NCBI RefSeq assembly: GCF_918741275.1
Contig: NZ_CAKKNA010000009.1
Coordinates: forward strand, 151,824-215,823
Direction of reading: 5' to 3'
DNA from: Bacillus sp. CECT 9360
GTDB taxonomy: Bacteria; Bacillota; Bacilli; Bacillales; DSM-1321
DNA length: 64,000 bases
Within the stretch, counting starts at the first letter, position 1, and every line of letters begins with the position of its first letter. The notes below the pieces were generated by a model. The model saw nothing but the letters and a program-made list of their open reading frames with translations. It had not been told where the DNA came from and did not search any database. Of this stretch, positions 46,100-55,965 are shown piece after piece. Position numbers and translations under genes: made by a program.

Positions 46100-47195
46100 G
46101 GCAACAAAACGAAAATTCCGACAACGAAAGTCCCAGTTCCGGCAACAAAGCTAGTCAAATGGGCAACAAAAATCGAGATTTAGGCAACAAAAACAAGTCC
46201 AGGCAACAAAATGAAAATTCCGGCAACGAAAGTCCCAGTTCCGGCAACAAAGCTAGTCAGATCGGCAACAAAATCGAAATTTCGGCAACAAAAAACAAGT
46301 CCAGGCAACAAAACGAAAATTTCGGCAACGAAAGTCCCAGTTCCGGCAACGAAACTAGTCAAATCGGCAACAAAATCGAAATTTCGGCAACAAAAATAAG
46401 TCCAGGCAACAAAACGAAAATTCCGGCAACGAAAGTCCCAGTTCCGGCAACGAAACTAGTCAGATCGGCAACAAAGTCGGAATTTCGGCAACAAAAATAA
46501 GTCCAGGCAACAAAACGAAAATTCCGGCAACGAAAGTCCCAGTTCCGGCAACGAAACTAGTCAAATCGGCAACAAAGTCGGAATTTCGGCAACAAAAATA
46601 AGTCCAGGCAACAAAACGAAAATTCCGGCAACGAAAGTCCCAGTTCCGGCAACAAAGCTAGTCAGATCGGCAACAAAATTGAAATTTCGGCAACAAAAAC
46701 AAGGCCAGGCAACAAAACAAAAATTCCGGCAACGAAAGTCCCAGTTCCGGCAACCAAACTAGTCAAATCGGCAACAAAGTCGGAATTTAGGCAACAAAAA
46801 CAAGGCCAGGCAACAAAACAAAAATTCCGGCAACAAAACTAGTCAAATCGGCAACAAAGTCGGAATTTAGGCAACAAAAACAAGTCCAGGCAACAAAACG
46901 AAAATTCCGGCAACGAAAGTCCCAGTTCCGGCAACGAAACTAGTCAAATCGGCAACAAAATCGAAATTTCGGCAACAAAAACAAGGCCAGGCAACAAAAC
47001 GAAAATTCCGGCAACGAAAGTCCCAGTTCCGGCAACGAAACTAGTCAAATCGGCAACAAAATCGAAATTTAGGCAACAAAAACAAGGCCAGGCAACAAAA
47101 TGAAAATTCCGGCAACGAAAGTCCCAGTTCCGGCAACCAAACTAGTCAAATCGGCAACAAAACCGGAATTCCCGCAACAACAAATCCCCGCAAAA
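46100..47195 (+). repeat. Array E: ~54 direct repeats of 19-21 bp (GGCAACAAA family) in 101-bp super-repeats
   Basis: Head GGCAAC(A/G)AAA plus five recurring tails in fixed order (ACGAAAATTCC, GTCCCAGTTCC, CTAGTCAAATC, ATCGAAATTTC, AAATAAGTCCA). CTAGT recurs at 46355, 46456 and 46557, a period of exactly 101 bp, for about ten super-units; one copy near 46805-46860 lacks a unit. Open frames in it (for example 46159-46500) read through the repeat and are artefacts. Confidence 0.96.
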
Positions 47196-47289
47196 AATCC
47201 GTAACCGACCAAATGTTTGATAACTGCTAATAAAAGGGAATAATCATAAAAAATCAACGTAACGAGATTAAGAAGAGAGGAGATGAATC

Positions 47290-47592
47290 ATGAAATTCCA
47301 ATGGATATTCCTGCTGGGAATCTTATTTGCAATCATTGTTTCAATTTTTGCTGTCATTAATGTCGATTCGGTGACGGTTAATTACTTGTTTGGTACCGCG
47401 GAGTGGCCGTTAATCCTGGTGATTCTTGGGTCTGTTTTAATGGGCGGCTTTATCGTTTTCTCCATTAATATCGTCAAGATCTACACATTAAGGAGAAAAA
47501 TAAAGCAGCTGCAAAGCATCAATGATGATTTTGAATCAAGGGAAATCACTGATGAACCCGCCGTCGTAGAAAAAAATACGGAAAATAATTAA
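47290..47592 (+). CDS. LapA-family membrane protein (DUF1049, YrvD-like)
   Basis: 100 residues. Two membrane segments (WIFLLGILFAIIVSIFAVIN and ILVILGSVLMGGFIVFSINI) and a cytoplasmic coiled tail (LRRKIKQLQSINDDFESRE). The LapA domain occurs in lipopolysaccharide assembly proteins of Gram-negatives; in Bacilli its role is unknown. AGAGGAGATG precedes the start. In B. subtilis yrvD occupies this place before recJ. Confidence 0.82.
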   Translation: MKFQWIFLLGILFAIIVSIFAVINVDSVTVNYLFGTAEWPLILVILGSVLMGGFIVFSINIVKIYTLRRKIKQLQSINDDFESREITDEPAVVEKNTENN

Positions 47593-47644
47593 ATTGAAAC
47601 CCCTCTGCTCCTTTTGTATAATAGTTGAGTTGAGGGGTGATTTC

Positions 47645-49993
47645 ATGTTAAAGGCAAAAACCCGGTGGCACGTTCAGGCGGCCGATGAAAAAGTGGTAGA
47701 AATGTTGGAGAAAGAACTTCAGATAACACCTCTGGTTGCAAGGTTATTAGTAAATCGTGGGATTCATACAGTTGAAGCAGCGCGATCTTTTTTATTTATA
47801 AATGAACAGGCTTTTCATGATCCATTCTTGATGAAGGATATGGATAAAGCCGTAGCACGAATAAATCAAGCCATTGATGCAGGCGAGAAAATTCGCATTT
47901 TTGGCGACTATGACGCGGATGGTGTCAGCAGTACGACGGTCATGATCGAAACTCTTACGCTTATGGGTGCGAATGTTGATTTTTATATCCCGAACCGTTT
48001 CACGGAAGGGTATGGGCCGAATGAAAAAGCATTCCGGCTTGCCGCGGAAGATGGAGTGAAGTTACTGATTACAGTCGACACAGGCATTTCAGCGCTCGAT
48101 GAGGCCGCGCTCACAAAAGAGCTCGGCATCGATTATATCATCACCGACCACCATGAGCCTGGTCCTGAGCTGCCGCAAGCTCTGGCGATCATCCATCCGA
48201 AGCTTGAAGAAAGTACATATCCGTTTAGGGAGCTTGCCGGGGTAGGAGTGGCCTTCAAAGTAGCGCATGCCCTGCTTGGGGACCTGCCCGAACAGTTATT
48301 GGAGATTGCCGCGATTGGGACGATTGCCGATCTTGTGCCGTTATATGGAGAAAACCGGCTTATTGCGGCTAGGGGCATTCAGCAGCTACGGCATACTAAA
48401 CGTCCGGGACTGCTCGCGTTATTTAAAAAAGCGGGCATCGATCAGGATACATTGAATGAGGAGTCGATTGGTTTCGGAATGGCTCCGAGGATTAACGCCG
48501 CGGGAAGGCTCGGCGCCGCAGACCCAGCAGTGGATCTACTGATGGCTGCAGATAGCGCAACAGCTGAAGAACTTGCGGCTGATATTGATTTAATGAATAA
48601 GGAACGGCAGGCTCTCGTGGCAGAAACTGCGGAAGAAGCGATTCGTGAAGTAGAGGAAAACTTTCCGCCGGATGAAAACGGCGTTCTTGTAGTCGGTAAG
48701 GAAGGCTGGAATCCTGGTATTATCGGAATTGTGGCCTCCAAGCTCGTTGATCGGTTCTACAGGCCGACCATAGTATTAAGCTATGATACCGAAAAAGGCT
48801 TGGCAAAAGGTTCGGCCCGCAGTATCGAAGGCTATGATATGTTTAAGAATCTCTCGACATGCCGGGATATCCTGCCTCATTTTGGCGGACACCCGATGGC
48901 CGCGGGGATGACGCTCAAGTTAGAAGACGTTGAAGATCTACGGAACCGCCTAAACAGTCTTGCCCAAGAGCAGCTGAGTGCTGAGGATTTCATGCCCGTA
49001 ACCAAGCTTGACGGAGCGACAGCGATTGAAGACGTCTCCATTCAATCCATCGAGGAAATGAGTCGGCTTGCGCCTTTTGGAATGAGCAATCCGAAGCCGA
49101 AAGTTTTAATTGAATCGGCTCGACTATCCGGAATCAAAAAGATTGGCACCAACCAAAATCATCTAAAAGTACAACTTGGAGACAGCAGTGTTTCTCTCGA
49201 TGGTGTCGGCTTTGGGTTGGGATATTTATATGAGGAGATTTCTCCACTTTCCAAAGTATCGGTGATCGGTGAGCTGGCCATCAATGAATGGAATAATATC
49301 AGAAAGCCGCAAATTTTTCTGAATGATATGGCCGTCAACAGCTGGCAGTTATTTGACTATCGAGGCATAGACCGAGTCGATAAATGGATGCCGCAGACAA
49401 ATCATAAGATCATCATTTTTTCAGAAGAAACGAAAAAACGTTTTCCATTTCTAGAGGAAAAAGATACATTGGTGCATATAAAAAATGAAGAAGATGCCCA
49501 AAATGCAAATATAGACGGCTGCCATGTTGTTTTACTAGATATACCGCCATCAAAAGGCTTGCTCGAGCATACATTAAGAGATAAGCAGCCTGCCCGAATT
49601 TATGCCCATTTCCATCACGAGCAGGATCATTTTTTCAGTACGATGCCAACGCGGGAACACTTTAAATGGTTTTACGCATTTCTGTCGAAAAGAGGGTCTC
49701 TTGATTTAGCCAAGAATGGGGATGAACTCGCTAAATATCGGGGATGGTCGCGGGATACCATCAATTTCATCTCACTGGTGTTTTCTGAGCTTGAGTTTGT
49801 TACAATAGACAATGGACTGATTTCGCTCAGGCGACAAGCAAACAAACGTGATTTGAGCGATGCCCCGTCTTATCAGAGAAAACAAGAACAGTATGAGCTT
49901 GAAAAAGAGCTTCTTTATTCTTCTTACCAGCAATTATTTAACTGGTTTAATACATTAGTAGCTCTCAAGGAGGAAACAAAGCAATGGACTTAA
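47645..49993 (+). CDS. recJ: Single-stranded-DNA-specific exonuclease RecJ
   Basis: 782 residues, long Bacillus form. DHH domain with [15 protein letters not shown] and [10 protein letters not shown] (metal-binding), DHHA1 domain with [31 protein letters not shown] fold (about 465-560) and a Bacillus-type C-terminal extension. It degrades 5'-ended single strands in recombination and repair. The ATG at 47645 follows GAGGGGTGA; a longer frame from 47594 lacks an SD. Its 3' end overlaps apt by 10 bp. Confidence 0.95.
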   Translation: MLKAKTRWHVQAADEKVVEMLEKELQITPLVARLLVNRGIHTVEAARSFLFINEQAFHDPFLMKDMDKAVARINQAIDAGEKIRIFGDYDADGVSSTTVMIETLTLMGANVDFYIPNRFTEGYGPNEKAFRLAAEDGVKLLITVDTGISALDEAALTKELGIDYIITDHHEPGPELPQALAIIHPKLEESTYPFRELAGVGVAFKVAHALLGDLPEQLLEIAAIGTIADLVPLYGENRLIAARGIQQLRHTKRPGLLALFKKAGIDQDTLNEESIGFGMAPRINAAGRLGAADPAVDLLMAADSATAEELAADIDLMNKERQALVAETAEEAIREVEENFPPDENGVLVVGKEGWNPGIIGIVASKLVDRFYRPTIVLSYDTEKGLAKGSARSIEGYDMFKNLSTCRDILPHFGGHPMAAGMTLKLEDVEDLRNRLNSLAQEQLSAEDFMPVTKLDGATAIEDVSIQSIEEMSRLAPFGMSNPKPKVLIESARLSGIKKIGTNQNHLKVQLGDSSVSLDGVGFGLGYLYEEISPLSKVSVIGELAINEWNNIRKPQIFLNDMAVNSWQLFDYRGIDRVDKWMPQTNHKIIIFSEETKKRFPFLEEKDTLVHIKNEEDAQNANIDGCHVVLLDIPPSKGLLEHTLRDKQPARIYAHFHHEQDHFFSTMPTREHFKWFYAFLSKRGSLDLAKNGDELAKYRGWSRDTINFISLVFSELEFVTIDNGLISLRRQANKRDLSDAPSYQRKQEQYELEKELLYSSYQQLFNWFNTLVALKEETKQWT

Positions 49994-50496
49994 AGCAATA
50001 TATTACAATTGTGCCCGATTGGCCGAAGCCCGGCATTAGATTTAAAGATATTTCTACATTGATGAATAACGGGGAAGCATACCGCTATGCTACCGACCAA
50101 ATCGTATTGTATGCCCGAGAAAGACAAATTGATCTTATCGTAGGTCCGGAAGCCCGCGGCTTTATTATCGGATGTCCTGTCGCATACTCCTTGGGTATTG
50201 GTTTCGCACCGGTTAGAAAAGAAGGAAAACTTCCTAGGGAAACGATAAAAATGGACTACGGTCTCGAATATGGCAAGGACGTATTGACAATCCATAAAGA
50301 TGCCATTAAACCGGGACAGCGTGTGTTGATCACCGACGACTTACTAGCAACAGGCGGAACAATCGAAGCCACCATTAAGCTTGTGGAAGAGCTCGGCGGA
50401 ATCGTTGCCGGGATTGCTTTCCTAATCGAACTTACATATCTGGACGGCAAAAGCAAACTGGATGGATATGATGTATTATCTTTAATAAATTTTTAA
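49984..50496 (+). CDS. apt: Adenine phosphoribosyltransferase
   Basis: 170 residues. It converts adenine and PRPP to [22 protein letters not shown] at the N-terminus, [28 protein letters not shown] and the PRPP loop [26 protein letters not shown] inside the recJ end serves as SD. In B. subtilis relA comes next; here a PyrR-controlled pyrB is placed in between. Confidence 0.97.
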   Translation: MDLKQYITIVPDWPKPGIRFKDISTLMNNGEAYRYATDQIVLYARERQIDLIVGPEARGFIIGCPVAYSLGIGFAPVRKEGKLPRETIKMDYGLEYGKDVLTIHKDAIKPGQRVLITDDLLATGGTIEATIKLVEELGGIVAGIAFLIELTYLDGKSKLDGYDVLSLINF

Positions 50497-50522
50497 TTTT
50501 AAAAAATCATTGCAATTAAAAC

Positions 50523-50552
50523 TTGACTGTGTGATAATTTCAGTAATTATAT
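50523..50552 (+). promoter_or_regulatory. Sigma-A promoter for the pyrB leader
   Basis: TTGACT (50523-50528), 18-bp spacer, TTATAT (50547-50552), ending just upstream of the PyrR-binding stem-loop. Confidence 0.65.
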
Positions 50553-50560
50553 ACGGAACT

Positions 50561-50692
50561 ACCTTTAATTTAGTCCAGAGAGACTGACAAGGTAAGTAAC
50601 TTATTTCCTTGGGGATTGTTTGTCAACCGTTCCTTTAAGTTACCCTTACTGTAAAAGCTTCTTGTCTTCTCTAAGGCAAGGGGCTTTTTTGT
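50561..50692 (+). promoter_or_regulatory. PyrR-dependent attenuator
   Basis: The stem ACCTT...AAGGT encloses TAGTCCAGAGAGACTGAC, which fits the PyrR-binding loop (ARUCCNGNGAGGYU-like) of the Bacillus pyr leader. Next, GTAACTT / AAGTTAC segments (50595-50643) can form an antiterminator, and AAGCTTCTTGTC / GGCAAGGGGCTT with a T run (50656-50692) forms the terminator. High UMP should make PyrR hold the binding loop and favour termination. Confidence 0.85.
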
Positions 50693-50720
50693 TTAAAAAC
50701 TTATCAACCAGGGGGAATTT

Positions 50721-51683
50721 ATGATGGAAACGTATCATGTATTAGGAGCCAAGCAATATAACCGCGACTCACTGAATCAACTATTTCAGGCAGCCGATAA
50801 AATGGAGCAAGTCGTAAAAAACGGTGGCAACGATCAATATGCAAATAAAATTATGACTAGCCTTTTTTTTGAGCCAAGCACGCGCACGCGTCTTTCCTTT
50901 GAATCAGCGATCAGCCGTTTGGGTGGTAAAGTGATTGGCACTGAAAATGCCTCCCAGTTTTCCTCTGCGACCAAAGGGGAGACACTCGAAGATACGATTC
51001 GCGTTGTCTCTGAATACTGTGATGTCATTGTCATTCGCCATACGGATATTGGAGCAGCGGAAAGGGCGGCTGCCGTGGCAACGGTACCCATCATAAACGC
51101 AGGAGACGGCGGGGGAGAGCACCCTACCCAAGCATTGCTTGATGTCTATACGATTCAAAAAGAACTGGGCCGGCTGGATAACTTGAATGTTGTCATGGTC
51201 GGGGATCTCGCAAACGGCCGTACCGTGCACTCCCTTTCCTATATGCTGGCAAATTATCATAATGTCCATATATGCTTTACAGCTCCTAAAAATGTCCAGA
51301 TTCCCCCCTATGTAAAAGAGTTTTTAGATAAACAGGGTGTATCCTACTCAGAGGAATACGACTTGAAAAAAGCGGTAGGGTCAGCAGACGTTGTCTATCA
51401 AACACGTATTCAAAAAGAACGTTTCTCCTCAATGGAAGAATACGAATTGGCTTATGGAAAGTACATCATTGATGATGAACTTCTAACTCATATGAATAAA
51501 GATTGCGTGATCCTTCACCCGCTGCCGCGTGCAGGAGAGATCGAGGCCAGCGTAGACAAAGATCCCCGCGCCGCCTATTTCCGCCAGGCAGAGAACGGGC
51601 TATATATCCGGATGGCCTTGCTTGACAAGTGCTTTCAATCAGTGGTCCGGGAAGAGCAATTAGACTTATTGACTGTATTATAA
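50721..51683 (+). CDS. pyrB: Aspartate carbamoyltransferase, enterobacterial-type catalytic chain
   Basis: 320 residues. It makes carbamoyl-aspartate in pyrimidine synthesis. Carbamoyl-phosphate loop FFEPSTRTRLSFESA, the 80s-loop SSATKGETLEDTIRV, GEHPTQALLDVYTI, MVGDLANGRTVHSL, and HPLPRAGEI are all intact. The pattern GRLDNLNVVMVGDLANGRTV resembles the E. coli catalytic chain far more than B. subtilis PyrB (GLTVSIHGDIKHSR, HPAPVNRG). No pyrI is next to it. It stands alone between apt and relA with its own PyrR leader and terminator, so it may be transferred, or it may be the only PyrB if the main pyr operon lacks one. Confidence 0.92.
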   Translation: MMETYHVLGAKQYNRDSLNQLFQAADKMEQVVKNGGNDQYANKIMTSLFFEPSTRTRLSFESAISRLGGKVIGTENASQFSSATKGETLEDTIRVVSEYCDVIVIRHTDIGAAERAAAVATVPIINAGDGGGEHPTQALLDVYTIQKELGRLDNLNVVMVGDLANGRTVHSLSYMLANYHNVHICFTAPKNVQIPPYVKEFLDKQGVSYSEEYDLKKAVGSADVVYQTRIQKERFSSMEEYELAYGKYIIDDELLTHMNKDCVILHPLPRAGEIEASVDKDPRAAYFRQAENGLYIRMALLDKCFQSVVREEQLDLLTVL

Positions 51684-51687
51684 TAAC

Positions 51688-51727
51688 GAAAATGGCCAGT
51701 CTACAAAAAGACCGGCCATTTTCTATT
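51688..51727 (+). terminator. Terminator of pyrB
   Basis: GAAAATGGCCAGTCT / AGACCGGCCATTTTC stem with a short A-rich loop, then T-rich sequence. Confidence 0.9.
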
Positions 51728-51863
51728 CCAACAAAAAATATTCTTCGACAAAGTTAGCAAACTCAGGGTATCGGAACAAATAAGCTCTTTATCCTTTACA
51801 TCTCACCCTTTTTTCCCGATAATAGAAACAATAATCGTTTTTTTAATAAAATATTTTTAAATA

Positions 51864-51881
51864 GATTGGCACGTGCCAATC
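51864..51881. promoter_or_regulatory. Perfect 18-bp palindrome upstream of relA
   Basis: GATTGGCACGTGCCAATC is its own reverse complement, 30 bases before the relA start. It could be an operator or a hairpin in the 5' leader. No known regulator is assigned. Confidence 0.5.
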
Positions 51882-51911
51882 GGACTCTGATCAGGATAAA
51901 AAGGTGATTGA

Positions 51912-54107
51912 ATGGCTAACGATCAAATAATGACCGCCGAAGAGGTTGTTGATAGGGCAAAGGTATATCTTCAGCAGAATGATGCTGAATTTATTTATAA
52001 AGCGTATAAATTTGCTGAGCATGCCCACCGTGAACAGTTCCGTAAATCCGGCGAACCATATATAATCCATCCCATTCAGGTCGCGGGTATTCTGGCAGAT
52101 CTGGAAATGGACCCTTCGACAATCGCTGCCGGTTTCCTTCATGATGTAGTAGAGGATACCGAGGTGACCCTGGAGGACATTGAACAAAGCTTCAGTCCGG
52201 AAGTTGCGATGCTTGTTGACGGTGTTACAAAGCTCGGGAAAATTAAATATAAGTCACAGGAAGAACAGCAGGCCGAAAACCATCGAAAAATGTTTGTGGC
52301 AATGGCCCAGGATATCCGGGTTATTTTGATAAAACTTGCGGATAGGCTTCATAATATGAGGACACTCAAGCACCTCCCGCACGAAAAGCAACGGAGAATT
52401 TCCAATGAAACGCTAGAGATCTTTGCCCCGCTTGCCCACCGTCTTGGTATCAGCAAGATCAGATGGGAGCTTGAGGATACGGCTCTCCGTTATCTAAATC
52501 CCCAGCAATATTACCGTATTGTCAACCTTATGAAGAAAAAACGCGCCGAGCGTGAGCAGTATCTTGATGATGTCATTGAAGGGGTACGGAATGGTGTTGC
52601 GGAAGTGAACATAAAGGCCGAAATCTCCGGGCGCCCGAAGCACATCTATAGCATTTACCGTAAAATGGCGCTCCAAAATAAGCAATTCAGTGAAATCTAT
52701 GATTTGCTCGCCGTGCGTATCGTTGTTAACAGCATTAAGGATTGCTATGCGATTTTGGGAATCATCCATACTTGCTGGAAGCCGATGCCTGGCCGCTTTA
52801 AAGATTATATCGCGATGCCAAAACCAAATATGTATCAATCCCTGCATACAACGGTGATCGGCCCGAAAGGCGACCCGCTTGAAGTGCAGATTCGAACAGC
52901 GGAAATGCATCATATCGCTGAATTCGGGATTGCCGCGCACTGGGCTTATAAGGAAGGCAAAGAAATAAATGAGACGGCATCACTAGAAAATAAATTAACC
53001 TGGTTCAGGGAAATTCTTGAATTCCAGGATGATACGATAAATGCAGAAGAATTTATGGAATCCCTTAAAATTGATTTATTCTCGGACATGGTGTTTATTT
53101 TTACGCCAAAAGGAGAAGTGATCGAGCTTCCAGCCGGATCGAACCCGATCGACTTTGCTTACCGGATTCACTCGGAAATCGGCAATAAAACAATCGGTGC
53201 CAAGGTTAACGGCAAAATGGTCCCGCTTGACTATAAGCTGAAAACCGGTGACATCATTGAAATCCTGACATCGAAGCACTCATACGGACCAAGCCAGGAC
53301 TGGCTCAAGATGACCCAAACTTCCCAGGCGAAAAATAAAATCCGCCAATTCTTCAAGAAACAGCGCCGTGAAGAAAATATCGAAAAGGGCAAGGAAATGG
53401 TCGAAAAAGAAATCAAAAACATGGATTTTGATTTGAAAGAAATCTTGACCTCCGAAAATCTGAAACGGATCAGCGAAAAATTCAACTTTTCCAATGATGA
53501 AGATATGTATGCCGCTGTCGGATACAACGGCATAACCGCGCTCCAAATCGCCAATCGTTTAACGGAAAAGCAGCGAAAGCAAAAAGAAATGGAACAAGAA
53601 CCTACCATCTCAGAGGCCGTTTCAGAAAAAAGGTCACTCCACGCTGTTAAAAGAAGAGAATCTGGCGTACGGGTCCAGGGAATTGATAATCTGTTAATCC
53701 GTCTATCGAGATGCTGCAACCCGGTGCCTGGTGATGAAATTGTCGGTTTTATCACGAAAGGCCGAGGTGTTTCCGTCCACCGAGTCGATTGTACGAATGT
53801 GGAAGGCAACGAAACCGAAAACCGGTTGATCCCTGTTGAATGGGAAAGCAGCTTTAATGACCGAAAAGAGTACAACGTTGACATCGAAATTAACGGCTAC
53901 GACCGCCGCGGTTTGTTGAATGAAGTATTGCAGGCTGTCAATGAAACGAAAACAAACATTTCTGCCGTATCGGGCAAATCCGACCGAAACAAAATGGCAA
54001 CCATCAATATGTCGATTTCCATTAATAACATCAGCCACCTGCAGAAGGTAGTGGAGAGAATTAAACAAATTTCGGACGTCTATGCAGTAAGAAGGATCAT
54101 GAATTAA
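51912..54107 (+). CDS. relA: Bifunctional (p)ppGpp synthetase/hydrolase
   Basis: 731 residues, long RSH protein. Domains in order: HD hydrolase ([28 protein letters not shown]; about 35-150), synthetase ([37 protein letters not shown]; about 225-340), TGS (about 390-450), helical and zinc-finger regions ([14 protein letters not shown]), and C-terminal ACT. Intact HD residues show that it can also degrade (p)ppGpp, as B. subtilis Rel does. AAAAAGGTG precedes the ATG; dtd follows after 12 bases. Confidence 0.97.
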   Translation: MANDQIMTAEEVVDRAKVYLQQNDAEFIYKAYKFAEHAHREQFRKSGEPYIIHPIQVAGILADLEMDPSTIAAGFLHDVVEDTEVTLEDIEQSFSPEVAMLVDGVTKLGKIKYKSQEEQQAENHRKMFVAMAQDIRVILIKLADRLHNMRTLKHLPHEKQRRISNETLEIFAPLAHRLGISKIRWELEDTALRYLNPQQYYRIVNLMKKKRAEREQYLDDVIEGVRNGVAEVNIKAEISGRPKHIYSIYRKMALQNKQFSEIYDLLAVRIVVNSIKDCYAILGIIHTCWKPMPGRFKDYIAMPKPNMYQSLHTTVIGPKGDPLEVQIRTAEMHHIAEFGIAAHWAYKEGKEINETASLENKLTWFREILEFQDDTINAEEFMESLKIDLFSDMVFIFTPKGEVIELPAGSNPIDFAYRIHSEIGNKTIGAKVNGKMVPLDYKLKTGDIIEILTSKHSYGPSQDWLKMTQTSQAKNKIRQFFKKQRREENIEKGKEMVEKEIKNMDFDLKEILTSENLKRISEKFNFSNDEDMYAAVGYNGITALQIANRLTEKQRKQKEMEQEPTISEAVSEKRSLHAVKRRESGVRVQGIDNLLIRLSRCCNPVPGDEIVGFITKGRGVSVHRVDCTNVEGNETENRLIPVEWESSFNDRKEYNVDIEINGYDRRGLLNEVLQAVNETKTNISAVSGKSDRNKMATINMSISINNISHLQKVVERIKQISDVYAVRRIMN

Positions 54108-54119
54108 GGAGTTATATCC

Positions 54120-54569
54120 ATGCGAGTTGTAGTGCAACGTTCTAAAGAAGCCAGAGTCCTTGTAAATGGCGAAACCGTCGGCGAAATCGACCATGGATTG
54201 GTTCTGCTTGTAGGCATCACACACGGAGACAATGCCGAGGACGCGGCATATGTCGCAGATAAAATCGCCAACTTACGGATTTTTGAAGACGAAGATGAGA
54301 GAATGAATCTTTCCCTGCTCGATAAAGGAGGCTCGATTCTCTCCATTTCTCAATTTACTTTGTACGGCGACGTCCGCAAAGGCAGACGCCCCAACTTCAT
54401 GGAAGCTGCCCGACCGGAAGAAGCCAACCCGGTATACGAGATGCTGAACGAAGAATTCCGAAAAAAAGAAATCAACGTCCAAACCGGCATCTTCGGGGCG
54501 ATGATGCAGGTGCAGCTAACCAATGACGGCCCAGTAACGCTGATTGTCGAAAGCAAAAATAAAGTTTAG
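54120..54569 (+). CDS. dtd: D-aminoacyl-tRNA deacylase
   Basis: 149 residues. It removes D-amino acids (and glycine from tRNA-Ala) from mischarged tRNA. Active-site motifs [16 protein letters not shown] (SQFTLYG) and [11 protein letters not shown] (Gly-cis-Pro loop), N-terminus [19 protein letters not shown] precedes the ATG at 4 to 9 bases. Directly coupled with relA, as in Bacillus. Confidence 0.96.
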   Translation: MRVVVQRSKEARVLVNGETVGEIDHGLVLLVGITHGDNAEDAAYVADKIANLRIFEDEDERMNLSLLDKGGSILSISQFTLYGDVRKGRRPNFMEAARPEEANPVYEMLNEEFRKKEINVQTGIFGAMMQVQLTNDGPVTLIVESKNKV

Positions 54570-54573
54570 TGAG

Positions 54574-54607
54574 TCCTTGCCCGCTTGGAAGCGGCAAGGG
54601 TTTTTTA
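54574..54607 (+). terminator. Terminator of relA-dtd
   Basis: CCTTGCC..GCTT / AAGC..GGCAAGG stem and six T, directly after dtd and before array F. Confidence 0.88.
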
Positions 54608-54627
54608 TTGGGAAAGAAAGCATGAAT

Positions 54628-55531
54628 TTTGATGGATCGCTCGTAAATCTGGATTACCGCTCGTAAATTTGGATTGGCGCTCGTAAATTTGGATTACCGC
54701 TCGTAAATTCGGATTGGCGCTCGTAAATCTGGATTAGCGCTCGTAAATTCGGATCAGCGCTCGTAAATTTGGATCAGCGCTCGTAAATTTGGATTAGCGC
54801 TCGTAAATTCGGATTAGCGCTCGTAAATTTGGATTAGCGCTCGTAAATTTGGGTTACCGCTCGTAAATCTGGATTAGCGCTCGTAAATTCGGATCAGCGC
54901 TCGTAAATTCGGATCACCACTCGTAAATTCGGATCACCGCTCGTAATCCGGATCAGCGCTCGTAAATTTGGGTTACCGCTCGTAAATATGGATTAGCGCT
55001 CGTAAATATGGATTAGCGCTCGTAAATATGGATTAGCGCTCGTAAATTCGGATTGGCGCTCGTAAATTTGGATTAGCGCTCGTAAATATGGATTAGCGCT
55101 CGTAAATCTGGATTAGCGCCCGTAAATCTGGATTACCGCTCGTAAATCTGGATTAGCGCTCGTAAATTCGGGTTACCGCTCGTAAATCTGGGTTACCGCT
55201 CGTAAATTTGGATTAGCGCTCGTAAATTTGGATTAGCGCTCGTAAATTTGGGTTACCGCTCGTAAATTTGGATTAGCGCTCGTAAATTCGGATTGGCGCT
55301 CGTAAATTTGGATTAGCGCTCGTAAATTCGGATTGGCGCTCGTAAATTTGGATTAGCGCTCGTAAATTTGGATTAGCGCTCGTAAATCTGGATTAGCGCT
55401 CGTAAATCTGGATTAGCGCTCGTAAATTCGGATTGGCGCTCGTAAATTTGGATTAGCGCTCGTAAATCTGGATTAGCGCTCGTAAATTTGGGTTACCGCT
55501 CGTAAATTTGGATATCCGCTCATAAAATACG
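54628..55531 (+). repeat. Array F: ~44 direct repeats of 20 bp (GCTCGTAAATT family)
   Basis: Unit CGCTCGTAAATTTGGATTAG, almost strictly 20 bp (one unit near 54945 is shorter). Variation is confined mostly to AAATTT/AAATCT/AAATTC/AAATAT and GATTAG/GATTAC/GATTGG/GGTTAC. Same family as arrays A and C but on the plus strand. It lies behind the dtd terminator in the convergent gap to the amidase gene. Confidence 0.96.
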
Positions 55532-55635
55532 TATTCGTTGTTTTGATCCATAAATGACTATCAAACTCATAACAGAATGGACACAAGACCTTCCTATCAA
55601 AAAAGTTGATCAAAATTAGTGTTCAATGATTAGAA

Positions 55636-55965
55636 ATTGGCTCGAAATCCATATTTGAGCTCGAAATCGAAATTTCTGCTCGATAATCGGAATTTCTGCT
55701 CGATAATCCGAATTTGTGCTCGATAATCGAAATTTCTGCTCGATAATCCGAATTTGTGCTCGATAATCGAAATTTCTGCTCGATAATCCGAATTTGTGCT
55801 CGATGCTCGAAATTTCTGCTCGATAATCCGAATTTGTGCTCGATGCTCGAAATTTCTGCTCGATAATCCGAATTTCTGCTCGATGCTCGAAATTTCTGCT
55901 CGATAATCCGAATTTCTGCTCGATAATCGGAATTTGTACTCGATGAACTAAATTTATGCTCGATT
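55636..55965 (+). repeat. Array G: ~16 direct repeats of 20 bp (GCTCGATAATC family)
   Basis: Unit TGCTCGATAATCCGAATTTC, period 20 bp. Two forms alternate (GATAATCCGAATTTGTGCTC and GATAATCGAAATTTCTGCTC), giving a 40-bp dimer for most of the array; in the later part GATAATCG is replaced by GATGCTCG. It ends at the stop codon of the amidase gene (TTA at 55966-55968). The 100 bases between F and G (55532-55635) hold nothing recognisable. Confidence 0.95.

Noticed and set aside
46159..46500. Repetitive 113-residue protein in array E, and similar 60-80 residue frames in arrays B and G
   Set aside because: Frames exist only because the repeat lacks stops in some phases; no SD, several frames on both strands are equally open, and unit lengths not divisible by 3 change the peptide from unit to unit.
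46100..47195. CRISPR array
   Set aside because: Repeats are contiguous, 19-21 bp, degenerate, with tails that recur in fixed order and no unique spacers; no cas genes anywhere in the window.
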